DNA of 64,000 nucleotides, from contig NC_088712.1 of NCBI RefSeq assembly GCF_963576615.1, positions 17,219,527 to 17,283,526 on the forward strand. Direction: 5' to 3'. Position 1 is the first letter of the stretch. Each line of letters begins with the position of its first letter. Source of the stretch: Watersipora subatra (lineage: Eukaryota > Bryozoa > Gymnolaemata > Cheilostomatida > Watersiporidae). Position numbers and translations under genes: made by a program. This document shows positions 22,712-34,923 of this stretch, one piece after another. The notes below the pieces were generated by a model. That model was not told where the DNA came from. It saw nothing but the letters and a program-made list of their open reading frames with translations, and did no database searches.

Positions 22712-24164
22712 CAGCAGCTCCTTGAGAATATTATAAAAAAGGTCATGATGAGCTGTTGTTCTAATGATTTTGAGCGTTTACTTTTAGTGTATTTTAACTG
22801 CTTAACAAATGCTATAACATTTTGTTCAAAAATATCTAACAAGCAGCGTAGTGAATTTGATCTTCCTGACTAGGTAATGATTTAGTCAACACATAAAGCT
22901 ATTAATACCAGTTTTTGAAAGTTTACTGTTATATTATGTTATCAACGCACCGCAACAGTTACAAAACAAATGCACAGGCAATAAAATAAACGTTTAGACA
23001 AATGTTACTCATTAACTAAACTCTACTTAAGAACATGCCATCCGGTTCTATTGAAGGTACGCTACTTCGGATTGATCTTGGCACTGTCTAATACACTGAA
23101 AAATTAATTATTCATTCTAGTGAATATGTTGATTTAAAAGAGCTTTACAAAGCCACAAAATAGACTAAATACCTCAATGTTGAGTGCTTAAATTTCACAA
23201 CAAAACATTTTTTATAGTTCTGAAAATACGTTTTTACTTTACCAAACTAACCTTAGCGCAAATAACTTTGCTGAGAAAGCATATTATAGACCCAAAAGTC
23301 ACAACTTTTTAATATTGATTTCCCTCACTACAACAACTGCCTGTGACTATGTAAAGATTATTTCTTTAGCAGATTATTTCTCGAGTTACCTAAAAAGTCT
23401 GATACTTTTTTTAGACTTTTTAAAGTATTTTTTAAGGTTTAGAATGATCGTTAAACTTTTTATTAACATACTAATAATTGCGAGTGCTTTGAAACCCTAC
23501 CAGCTCTGAGTAAGTTTTCCTCAAGCTCATAAGCTATTTGACATATTCCTAAAACTTTTCTATGAGCAGCACTATAACAAGCTCTTTTACCTTTCCAGAA
23601 AAACAATAAGAGTTTATTTACTGAGGATGTTCAACAAAAATTATTGATAGACATAGAAATGAATGTTTAATTCAATATGGTTGGTAGGCCGAGTGATGAG
23701 TGAGCAAATTAATCATCAAGGTATTGGTGAAAAGGCATAATTTTTTGTGCCTTTAGTCAGATTATTTTACTAATGCCAACTTTTAGGCTTCTACTATGAA
23801 GTTCATCAAAAGCATTTGTAGAGCAAACACTTTTTGAAGTCAAATATTGAAGTAAAGTGATTGTCAAGTGATTTTAAATTATTCGTATTTGCAAAAAGGC
23901 GAATAGAGGGATTAACAGATTTAAACAGTTTTCAGCTTGCAAAGGTCATCTTGAATTTTGAAGTTTACCAAACAAGTTAATTAACGTTACAAAATAAAAA
24001 GCTTTTACCTAAAATAGTTTGGATGTAAAGAAATACAACTTTATCTTATCATTATAAAGGCCACTCTAGAAGAATTTTTTGTCTGTATACTGCTTTTTAA
24101 AATTTTTAAAACGAAGATTTTACATAAGTTGAACATTGAGGCATTAAATATAGCAGCATGGCTA
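22712..24164. other. Non-coding stretch
   Basis: Between the microprotein ORF and the stop codon of the PAN-F5/8C gene. No supported feature; the right part is presumably that gene's 3' UTR. Confidence 0.4.
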
Positions 24165-24418
24165 TTACATGCCACCATTGGGGTATCCATGTACTTCAAA
24201 TTCATAAATATTCAAAAATCCGTTAACTCCGAGTTGCATTTGAACAAACTGAGCAACCATGGGGTAATGACAAATAATTGTGGTGTAATGCTGGTTGAGG
24301 TAGCCACTGTGCTTTCCACATAAAGAACCAGGGTCACTAGCGAAAAACAGCTGGTTCTGAGATGTTGAAGCTGTGATCATTACATCAACTGCCTTCTGCC
24401 AAATCACATCGTTTGAAC
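24165..24418 (-). CDS. Exon 4 (terminal) of the PAN-F5/8C gene
   Basis: 254 nt after acceptor ATATTATTACAG, TAA at 24165-24167. Encodes the C-terminal half of F5/8C, with CGKHSG and a second cysteine in TTIICHYP, ending YEFEVHGYPNGGM. Confidence 0.82.
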
Positions 24419-27400
24419 CTGTAATAATATTAATAATTGGTGACAAACAGTAGTTTCACACCGCTTTTACTTATGCTGTGTGATGCGATTCATTTATGTA
24501 ACAAAAACTTGCCTTTAAAATTCTGTCAATTATTGAATATGAAAAAGCCAACTATGTCCGTGTTGCACAGAAGTTAGTGTTTATAACCAAGCATATAATT
24601 GGATGGCCAAGTAGACATTCCCGAAATGCTAACTCAAGCATGAACTGGTTGATTGAAGGTTTGAGAAAGATGATTATGCTGAAGTCATAGAATGGCACAT
24701 CAGTTTATGGCACACAGTACACCGAGACAGAAGATGTCCATTTCTTCTCAAAGAGTTTAACAAGGTAGGAGATGTGAATTATTGAATGTCAGAGACATAT
24801 CTTCTGCACCCGAAGAAAGCTTTGAAACAGTAGCGAAGGAATGCAAACTAGCTCGGTCAACAGAAACCATCTTCACTGCACTACAGGCTCAGATCAGGTG
24901 GTCTCCAGAGCAGACTCAGTACTTTGATGTGAAGCAGAAATGTGTCCCTGCCGGAACATGCCATGAAAAGAAGCAATTGGTCTGTATTAAAATGGAAACC
25001 TTCCTGACTTCCACTAATACAACATGGCAAAACAAACCTTCTGCAACTCAAGAATGCTCAATTTATGACAGCCCTTTTGAGTGGGGCCCAATCCCTCACT
25101 TTTACACATACATGTAGAGGCAGAAGCAATATTCTGCAAAACAAGGTAGAAGAACACTAGCCTGCCAGCGCCACCAACAGTGGGCTAAAATAACACAATG
25201 TTGATGGACACAGTTGATGGACAACCAGCGCGCTACTTTAGCCATCTTTTTGGAGAAAAGGTAGGTGCAGCCTCCATCTAAAGTAAAATCTAATTAAAAT
25301 GCTATAGCCCATGTTCAAGAGTATTTGGGAATGCTTTGGTCTTCCTGAAATATATGAACGGCCAACATATGGCTTCTGGTTCCTCAGAGAAGACCACCAA
25401 GAAACAAGAAGTACCATATTAAATTTGTCAGTTGCTGGTGCCAGCGTACACACTGACCCGTTTGAGAAGGAGCTTTAGAAAAAAGAAAAATCCAGTCACT
25501 TGATTATTTGCCGGATTATATATAGAATGGTGACGAAAACGGTGAGGTGCCAGTCAATCGCATTCAGAAATACCGTTGAGAAAGGTCCAGCATTTTTTAT
25601 GGCAGGGATGTTGAAGCTGATGCCGCTCAGACGAGGCAAAAGGTGCTATGGTAGAAAATTTGTAATGTTGAGCTTGAGGCCTGGCAACCCAGTTTTTAGC
25701 CCTGCTGGCTCTCCTATCAGAAATTCAGTTTAAAAACAAGGGCTACAATAAGATAAAGTGTGTTGTAGGCGCCAGCCAGCCAATCAGTCAGGCAAGCTCA
25801 GACAGTCGGATTTGCCGAAAAACAAGCCCCCCTCTGTAGCATTTCAACCTAAGATTAACTCAGATCCAAGCAAGGGAATAGAGCCTGGGCTGGGAAAAGA
25901 AGAAGCACTTGGAATTAAGTCAAAATATCTACAAGTATATTCTTAATAAAGTCAATTGCAAGTTATTCTGTGCATTTGTGCAACTGCGAGTTCGTCTCCT
26001 AATAACGACGTTTATCAACTTCCTTTACCATATTTAAAATATTTTAGTTAAAACTCTGTAGACAGCATAATAGCACGTTTATGTTCAAAATTTAAAAAAG
26101 CATGGTTTTAAATGGGTTTACTGATAAATATCATCAAAGGATTCCTCATGTTAAAGAACCGCAAACATTAGTAAGCAGAAAAACTCTGCCTGATTTTAAA
26201 TTGTTAATGCATATCTATTCAATTTCCCAAAAAAATCTTTCATTATTTTGTCAGCAAGCTAAAAGGGCCCGCCTGAAACTTAACACTTTTAAAAAGTTTT
26301 TAGACTAACATAGATAAGCTTTTTAAAACAAGCGAGTGTTGAATTGTAGTAAGATAAATAACTGTTTACCAACCTCCTCTATTCAGAATTCTAGTTGATA
26401 TAACAACGCATCTCCTCTCCAAATCTACTTTTAGCCAAGGATTTGTTTCACTTTCTGTATGAGCAATAGACTGCTGCTCAAGGTCGAATGAAGGTGGTTC
26501 ATACACTCCATCTACAGCAAACTTTCCTCTAAAGTGAGAATGGACTGAAGACATAACTACTGGTCTGCCTAAAAATGAAAAAAAAATGAAACGGAAAGAA
26601 GGTACATTGAGAAATACCTGGTTGCAGCATTAGTTAAAGGAAACAATGACATGTTGGCTAGTGACTGGCATTTCTAACTCTACTAGGTATCAGTATCTAC
26701 ATTTATTAAATTATCATAGCGAGAATGAACTTGATAAAGCCTCAAGTTTTGATGATTAGAATTTTGTCAGTGTCTGGAGACTGTATAATTTTTAATTTTT
26801 TTTATTTTTATGACTATAACATTTAAACTTTTTATTTGTTCTATGATCAAAAACTCAAAAAAAAGTGTTAATGACATAAAAATTTAAAACAGCATGTTAG
26901 GAGAAAATGGAAAACTCCACCTGGTTTTATTTTAAGGAAAGTTTTAGGTTAATCTATATTGGTCTGTTCAGCATTTGTACTTTGAATAAAAAGTAAAAAT
27001 TTCTTGTGTTGTCAATGGTTAGCTAAAATAACTTAAAACTTTGAAAAACTTATAACTTATAAATATAACTTTAACTTTGAGAAAGGTAAAAAAGTGTCAC
27101 TTTTCAGCAATTTCTTGATAAAGGAAGAGCACAGAAACAATATTTGTCATCATAGTGTTAAAGCACAAAAATTACATAAGTTTTTTATTATATATTTCAA
27201 TACATCAGAGGCTTGGCTTTCGAATGAGCTTATATTCAATACACAAAGAATAACAGAACTATAAAAAAGGGGTGTCAAAAGTACGTCCTGCAAAAAAAAC
27301 ATTTGGTTCAGGTACTCAAAATGTGACGTCCTTATTCTCCTTTAGCCTTAGGACGTCGATCCCTCTTGCTGCCATTGAGGCTGCCTTTTTGTGACAATCG

Positions 27401-30400
27401 GTGCTGTTAAACCCGGAGAGTGCTAATAATAAACTAAGATTCTAGATAATCAACAATCCCTGCGATCGATCGTGTTAACGCCGACCAATACAACACATGT
27501 TCTGGGTTAATTAATTATGCTTCAATAAATGTACTGTCGTTGATAAAGGTAATCAAATCACACCGATTAAATTATGCCCTGCGGTTGCGTGGCCCTAGGA
27601 CTAAGTGTCAATTGCACTTTCGCCGAGATCACGCAATGCTTGAAATTAATTAGTCTCGGTCGTGACCCTCAACATCGCATTAAAAATAAAGAGCTAGTGC
27701 ATAATATTATCGGGGAAAATATAGTATGGTTCTTGGAGTCTGAGGTACTTATCAAAGAAATAATATGTACACGGAGAACTAAAGACACTGATTCCTTTGT
27801 CATCTTCATTTGCTCTCTGGAGTTGTCCTACCTTTGCCTGCCATTAACGTCATTATCACAGTTGATAAACAAGCGGTAAGAGCACACAACAACGAATATG
27901 AGAATTGTAACATCACATTTTCGAGACCATGCCAGGAAACTTTTTTGCGGTAGAGCTCTGGGCAAATCCTATAAACACCAACCAATGTCTGTCTCATCAT
28001 GGCAAACAATAGCTCAATCGGAAGCCAAGACTCTGATGTATTAAAATATACAATAATAAAATTATGTAATTTATGTGCTTTAAATAAAGATAAGCAGTAA
28101 GTATTTAGCTCGTCAAATATTTATACATAAGCAATGTGGCATTAATAACAGTATCATAACATACCAAGAATTGCTTTGTATAAAAATTAACAGAAAAAGT
28201 ATCCCTCAATACGGTTTAATGCTAAATAAGGATCAGTAGTAAGTATTTACCTCTTGCTAAAAGTCTTTCAAGATCAAGTAGCAAAGGCTTTCCTGCTGGG
28301 ACTGCAGTCGTCTGACCGGTGTGGAACTCTACAGCACTGAGCAGAGTGCATGACTTTGGTTCAATCTCATATGTGATACCAATGCAGCCTTTAAAAATGG
28401 TACATCTGGCAGCGCACTGAATTTTGCTGGACACTTGCTGAGAAATCAAGGTAAGAGAAAATGTTGCTGGAGAATCATTCAGATGTACGAATGTATTTAC
28501 TCGAGGATGAACAGATGCTACCAGTAATGCAATTATTCCCAGTGCTACAAACAAAAATTCATTAGTTTAATACTGTGAAATGTTATAGCAATATGTACTT
28601 CTTGAGCAGTAAAAAGCTGATGAACACTTTGAATTTTTTGCATAAGATAACGTCAATTTTTGAAATATGTTCACACATAAATATTTCTTGTCATGATCTT
28701 AAAAGAATTAAATAAGTAATTAAAATGTCATGGACAGTACTAAAAGGTCTACAGTTTTAGATGTAAAGCATAACTAACATTATAAAAAATAAAATTAAAA
28801 AGGTTTGAACCTTCTATAGTCTCAATTGTTTTGATATATAGAGGTATTTGATTTGAATTTGAGATCGCTGCATTCATCCTCTCAATTTAGCAACTATAAA
28901 CCAAGATGATTTTTCACAAAATCAAAAAAGTAACTAAACAAATTGATCTCATAATTTTATAAAGACCAAAATTAGTGATTTTTTTACTTGTTAAAGTTTT
29001 TCCTCTTTATTATTTTTAGAGTACATCTAGCAACAACCTAAACAGTTTTAACTAGTTAAGTTTGTCAATTTAGCTGGTACCAACTAAGAAGTCATACGTC
29101 AACAGACAAGCTTGATATGTATTGGAATTAAGCTTGATATGTATTGGGATTAAGCTTGATACGTATTGGGATTCAGCTTGATATGTATTGGAACTAAGCT
29201 TGATATGTATTGGGATTACGCTTCATATGTATTTGGATTAAGCTTGATAGGTATTGGGATTAAGCTTAATATGTATTGGGATTGAGCTTGATATGTATTG
29301 GGATTACGCTTGATATGTATTTAGATTAAGCTTGATAGGTATTGGGATTAAGCTTGATATGTATTGGGATTAAGCTTCATATGTATTGGGATTAAGCTTC
29401 ATATGTATTTGGATTAAGCTTGATAGGTATTGGGATTGAGCTTGATATATATTGGGATTACGCTTGATATGTATTTAGATTAGGCTTGATAGGTATTGGG
29501 ATTAAGCTTGATATGTATTGGGATTAAGCTTGAAATGTATTGGACTTAAGCTTGATATGTATTGGGATTTAGCTTGATATGTATTGGGATTAAGCTTGAT
29601 ATGTATTGGGATTAAGCTTGATATGTATTGGGATTAAGCTTGATATGTATCGGGATTTAGCTTGATATGTATTGGGATTAAGCTTGATATGTATTGGGAT
29701 TTAGCTTGATATGTATTGGGATTAAGCTTGATATGTATTGGGATTAAGCTTGATATGTATTGGGATTCAGCTTGATAGGTATTGGGATTTAGCTTGATAG
29801 GTATTGGGATTGAGCATTATATGTATTAGGATTGTATGCTAGTGTCTTTGGTAAAGGTGCATCTTAGGTCAGTGAAACGTGCATAAAAAGCACTTGCAAT
29901 GCACATACAAGGCACTATAGCAACGCACAAACATGGGGGATACAACGCGCATAAACTAGCATCACAACGAAAAATTGCACCAAAGAGTTCAGGGTTGCCA
30001 TAAACACTAGAGTTGTAATGTTTTTGACCTGTTTTAAAACAGATAATAAATAATATACCTTGTGTAGTGCTTTAGACCTTTTTTATTAACAGACTATACA
30101 TATTTTGTTGTTAGTGTGTTATTAATTGCTTGCGTCGGCGTTGTATCCACAATGTATGTGCATTGCTACTGCCTTGTATGCACATCGTATGCGTGTTTTA
30201 TCAACTTAAGATGCACCGTTACCATGTCTTTGTATGTTAAGGCATTAGTTCCTTTATAAACTCATTGAATACAAAATCATTTGTTTGTTCCCATACGGTG
30301 GAAATCGCGTAGAACAGGATGTTGCTATGAAAAGTTTGCTTAATTGTAATAATTAACTAATAAAGCTCACAAAGTAAAAAATACCTAATTAAAGGTTATA

Positions 30401-33400
30401 GTATTTACTAAAATGTAATATTACTATATTTAGTAACAAATAAATTTCTTCCATTCGAGATAGACAAGTTGGCTAACGGCGGTGTGAGGGAGATTTGAAT
30501 GCAAAGCGTTCAGTAGCTAAACTTGCGGTATGCTTGGTTACTTACAAGAAAATTTAAATTTGGCTCAAATAAGTTTATTTTACTAAGCACAAATTTGAAA
30601 AAACATTTTTGGTCTTATAATAAATTAACTGTACTTTTGTCTCAGTTTTCAATTGTTTTCAATTGTTTCAAGTTTTTAGTCTTTCACTACAACTTGTAGC
30701 CGACCTTGCTAAAACTTTTTAAATTCCCTTGAAGAGAAAAACTGGGTAGTTCTGTTTTTAAAAGTGACCTTCTGAGGACTTGACTAGTTAGTTTAAAGGG
30801 CATACAACTCTATTAAAACCTGGCTTGTATGCTAGTATCTCACAAGTTTATTGTATCTTAAAACAAATTTCCTCCAATTTTTTTCATAATGCAATTGTCT
30901 GGTATGTTGGAGAACTAGTATGTCAAGGTATGACCGTGTTTGATTTAATTTTTCAACAAAATTTTCTGTATTGCCATATAGGTAATCCAAACGATGAAAG
31001 GAAAGCAAGTCAGGAAATTCTGAAATCAGTGTTCATAACTAGGTTCATGTTGAAAAGTAACACATACATTAGGCAACACTGTTGCTTTAGAGATAATGCA
31101 TATAACAAAGTGAACATCAAAAGAATCTGACTTTTTGATGTTTCTTTAAAATCCTTATCCATGCTTTTAAAAAGTTTCCGTACAAATCTATACTTTGCTA
31201 ATTGAAATGGTGAAAGGACTCATGTTTAATCTACTCTCTGCTGTTGAGTGGCAGCTACTTAGCAACATTTAATGAGCTTTAGTCTTATGTTGCATATTGA
31301 CTATCATAATGAGTAGAATCTACTGAAAACTCTTACAGAAAGACTTTGAATGGGCTGTTCAAAGGTGATCTAGAGTGTGTAAAGCTACATGTACAAATGT
31401 ATTAGCAAGTGCAAGTAGCAGTACTGTAAGCGATGCATACATTCCTGGTAAGATATCGATTCATTCTAAAGAGACTTCATGTCAAAGCCCCAGATCATGA
31501 GTTTATGTGCCGCTTCTTTGCTTCAAACTGTTTTTCTCAACACGACTCTTTTTTATTTGAGCTTTGGACTTTTATACTCTTATTGTATAACTAAATTACC
31601 TTTGTTATAATTGTGTAGCAAATGCACTTTCAAACTTAAGCGGAACTGTTCAAAGCTATATTCTAATAGTAGTTTTGTTTACAGTGTTTAATGTTATTAA
31701 CATTGTTTTAAAATTGTCACATTTCTTTTCTAAAAATAGTTCAATCACTGCAGGGGCAATTTTTTAATTATAACTCAGGGTAGACTAGCTTTTTCAACTG
31801 AGCAATTATAAATTTTTTATATTTAACCAAAATATTTTAAAAAGATGAAGTATGCATCACTAAGAAATTAATGAACAAGCGTGGTACGGTTAATTTTGAA
31901 TGCTCAGTATATACCTGACTCGTGATTGGCTCGTATCCACTACTGATGTATTGAATGGTCTCTAGTGCATTTTTGCACGAAATGCATAACTTTTCACTTT
32001 TAGCATGATAGATACGTGTTAGGAATATATTAGTTGGATTCATTTGCTCCTGCACTGTCATAATTAGGAGCTCTGGCTGTTGAGTAACCTTTTTTCAGTG
32101 GCATAAACGTGCATGTCTGTTAGAAGTCGTCAACCCCAAACACTTGTTGGTCATAGTCACTGCGGAGAAGTTTTAAGTGCTAGTTGGTTTCTCTATAGTA
32201 AGTGTGTAACTCATCTGCCACAGCAATCAAGTGAAATCTGGCTAGTAACAGGTCAATTAGACACCTTTACTGTAACAGGCATCATAGGCTTTCATGCTCT
32301 ATTATTACTCATTCAATGTCTGATGTACACATTTTGAACCTGACCTTATCAATGCTACTGAAAGGTAAACTTGCAGTTTTGGTCTTTGGAAGGAGAATTT
32401 TACCCAAATAAGGTTCATGACCAATGTTTGTTTTTATAAAGGATCAGCAATTTGTGAGTCGCTATGTCTGTTTTTTGATGTATTCCCAGGCCACTTTATT
32501 AAACCTGTTGGATACCTTATTACTAGCAATGTGTAGTAACTTATTGTTATGACTTGATTGCTGACATTGACCTAGCTTCAAAATACCTGCCAAACATGTT
32601 TCTTGTATAGTAATTCAGAAATAGACTTTTAATGAGATTCGGTCGATGTTGCTTTGCATCATCTCCCAGTACTTTAACTATTTTATATCCTTGATGGTAC
32701 CAATTGATATTTTACAGCCAAATTCGTGCACAGTGAGGTCCTTTTGGAGAAAGAACCTGTCCCATTTTAACACAAAGTATCATTCTGGCATCCTTGCTCT
32801 AGACCTAAGGTATGAATAAATCGATTTATCTTTATTAGCACACATCACACAGCACGATGTCATTAATGTATAACCAGTCATTCCTTACTACATTATTTTA
32901 GAATAAATGTATAAAAGAACTAGCAAAAGCATACCAGGATAGGGAGAGAGAAAAAAAGATGAAGAGAGGGAGAAGGAGGGAGAACTAAGGAGAAACGGAG
33001 AGAGGGAAGGAGAGGAAGATGAAAAGGGTAAAGGAAATTAAGATGAGGGTGAGGGAAAAAGACAGAAAAATATAAAGAAAGATAGAATTAGAGAGAAAAA
33101 GAGGGAAAGAGAGGAAGATGTAGAGGAAAAGGGATATTGAAAGGGAGAGGAAGTGAGAGAAAAAGAAAACAAGAAATAAAGAGAGAGGCAGAAAAAAGAG
33201 AAAAAAAGAGGAGTGTGAGTGAGAAAATAAACTTCTTTTGTGGAAAAGGCTAAAGATAATTTATTTTGTAGTTTTTGTTTTAAATATTGATGGATTTAGC
33301 AGATGGCCGTTTTTTTCTAGATGATAGTTTTATCCTTTTCTCTAAAGATAGCAAAAAGTAGAGTATGATTAAATTTAGTTGCAATATATAAGGACCAATT

Positions 33401-34923
33401 TGAGACCCATGCTAGATGCAAGTAATACAGTATATAAACATGTCCTAGTAGCATAATAAGCATGTCTTACTAGCAACAAAAACCTATTTTACTATGGCGA
33501 ACATTATATCTTCAACACCATTGATACTTTTGTACATTAGATCTGTTTAATTGTTTTGAGAAGTCTCAAGCCTTTTGAGATCGGACACCTTTTCATGACA
33601 TCTTGCATTACAATCCAAATGTTAATTAGGTGTAGATGAACATGTGATTTGCAATTTAACACATTTTTAATTACAAAACTTATCCATAAAAATAATCAAT
33701 ATTTTCCACTTATCTCTATTTTCATAGTCTTTTATATCTATAATTACTTCTTAGATGTGACATCTATTTAAGAAACTACATACATAGTAATTGTAACTGG
33801 TGTGAAAGAAGTCTTTAGCAAACTACAGACGTATTTCAAACTTTCTTTACTTCAGTAGCCTTAAAATGTTACATAAGAAGTTTTCTAATCAATATTGTAC
33901 AAAGTAGTTAGAGAAGTTAGGAAAACCATTTCGTAATTAGCTAGATTCATACTTGTAGCGGAACAGGTCACAACGTTCACTTTTGTAACAACTTTGTTTC
34001 ATATAACGTACACTGACTCAAATACTCATATATATTAAATACACAAAATTTGCAGGAGTTTTGAGTAATCTCCTTGCACACAAATTTCCTATACAATATA
34101 CAATGTGGATCCTTTTAGAGTACCTTCACAATGCACCATGCGATACTATTCCTCTATCTGTTGTGCGAACTGCACTTTACAATAACAATGTATTGCATTG
34201 TATTGCATGTGTACCAAGTTTGCAAGATCTATTTATGACTAATTCTGTCTCCCTTAGAAAGATGTGTGTTTTCAGTTAACCTTCTCGTGGCTGACCACAT
34301 GTATTATTGTTCAATATAAATACTAGGAGAAGTCTGGCAGTCACACTTCACTGGCTGAGATGTTGTTATGTCTATGAGTTCACTCGCATAAATTTTACGA
34401 AATATGTTTCCGTTGCTACCTACTTAATGTAAAATATTTTTGTGCCCGCTGTTCAGATTAATTTTGAGATTGGTACTTTGTTTTTTTTTTCATCCATTTT
34501 GATAGCATATTTTGGGAAAGAAAAAAATCAGCAGCAAAAATGTTCTTCGAATGGGTGCATGTATTATGAAGTATACTCAAATTTTTCTTCATTTGTCTTA
34601 ACATGGTAAGCAAAGGAGAACTAATTTGACTAAGCACTAAAAGCTGATGAAATGTTAGTTGAAAGAACTTTTTTTTCTGATAGCGAACATCTAAATTAGG
34701 ACTTATAAGACAAACTCATTTAAACAATGCAACAGCTCATTTGCAAGATACTTAGGATCTTCAATAGCCACATTCATTTTATTGTATGATATAATCACGG
34801 ATGTCTATTTAAAAAAATTCTAACGGAACTAAACAGTTACTTAAAAACAATACAAACTTCTCTATAAATATGTAAAGTTTGTGAATATTTACCAATGAAT
34901 CTTCTAGCGCTTTGCCTAGACAT
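24165..34923 (-). CDS. Secreted PAN/apple-like plus F5/8C (discoidin-like) protein, four exons
   Basis: Assembled as exons 34923-34893, 28544-28251, 26568-26374 and 24418-24165, all junctions in phase 1 with GT/AG borders, giving 257 aa. Residues 1 to about 21 form a signal peptide split between exons 1 and 2 (MSRQSARRFI then A-LGIIALLVAS). Residues about 45-85 look like a PAN/apple domain (Cys 54, 58, 64 and 76; CAARCTIFKGCIGITYE). Residues about 110-252 are an F5/8C galactose-binding-like domain (GKFAVDG, NPWLKVDL, YEFEVHGY). Such proteins are secreted or surface lectin-like factors; the ligand cannot be predicted. Phase 1-1 exons are typical of extracellular modules. Introns are long, and intron 1 holds a 22-bp satellite. 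Additional small exons cannot be excluded. Confidence 0.75.
24590..25945 (+). pseudogene. Decayed coding-like island, identity unknown
   Basis: Noticeably less AT-rich than its flanks. All frames are broken by stops, but protein-like stretches survive (plus frame at 24782-25117; fragments such as VDGQPARYFSHLFGEKVG near 25209 and NALVFLKYMNGQHMASG near 25330). An AATAAA signal lies at 25944-25949. It could be a retrocopy or the relic of a transposon's gene. It lies immediately upstream (on the minus strand) of exon 4 of the PAN-F5/8C gene, inside its third intron. No family is recognised. Confidence 0.35.
26374..26568 (-). CDS. Exon 3 of the PAN-F5/8C gene
   Basis: 195 nt after acceptor CATTTTTAG, ending G|gttggt (a weaker, non-consensus donor, chosen because it alone keeps the frame into exon 4). 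Encodes the N-terminal half of the F5/8C domain: FAVDGVYEPPSF, ESETNPWLKVDLERRCVV. Confidence 0.82.
27280..28030. other. Less AT-rich unexplained block within intron 2
   Basis: Composition differs from the surrounding intron (several CG dinucleotides, GCGATCGATCG near 27462). It contains a 101-codon plus-strand frame (27574-27879) without recognisable domain. I found no terminal inverted repeats. Possibly an old insertion. Confidence 0.3.
28251..28544 (-). CDS. Exon 2 of the PAN-F5/8C gene
   Basis: 294 nt between acceptor TTTTTGTTTGTAG and donor GAG|gtaaat, phase 1 to 1. Encodes the hydrophobic core of the signal peptide and a PAN/apple-like module with four cysteines. Upstream in-frame sequence is intron, not a non-ATG start. 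Confidence 0.8.
29108..29834 (+). repeat. 22-bp satellite with HindIII sites, about 33 copies
   Basis: Monomer AAGCTTGATATGTATTGGGA plus TT, repeated head to tail with scattered point variants (TACGCTT, GATAGG, TTTAGC). Most monomers keep an AAGCTT site. Lies in the first intron of the PAN-F5/8C gene. Confidence 0.95.
29835..32936. other. Intron 1 sequence without further supported features
   Basis: AT-rich. Open frames such as 30825-31130 and 32113-32337 show no domain, splice context or second copy that would support coding. A degenerate tRNA-like stretch lies near 30475-30540. Confidence 0.4.
32937..33229 (+). repeat. Long polypurine (GA/AGG-rich) tract
   Basis: About 290 bp composed almost only of A and G on the plus strand (AGGGAGAGAGAAAAAAAG...), with rare pyrimidines. 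Such homopurine tracts can form intramolecular triplexes (H-DNA) where mirror symmetry occurs. Also within intron 1 of the PAN-F5/8C gene. Confidence 0.85.
33230..34892. other. Non-coding intron 1 sequence
   Basis: Nothing supportable between the polypurine tract and the first coding exon. Confidence 0.4.
34893..34923 (-). CDS. Exon 1 of the PAN-F5/8C gene (start codon exon)
   Basis: 31-nt coding exon: ATG at 34921-34923, ten codons (MSRQSARRFI) and one base, then gtaaat. Chosen because the next exon has no ATG of its own, enters in phase 1 and begins in mid signal peptide. Joining them gives a basic n-region followed by a hydrophobic h-region. The link is inferred across a 6.3 kb intron. 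Confidence 0.55.

Noticed and set aside
28222..28554. A 110-codon minus-strand reading starting at a non-ATG codon
   Set aside because: The first codons are intron: a tttgtag acceptor ends at 28545 and the exon is 28251-28544. The true start is supplied by an upstream exon.
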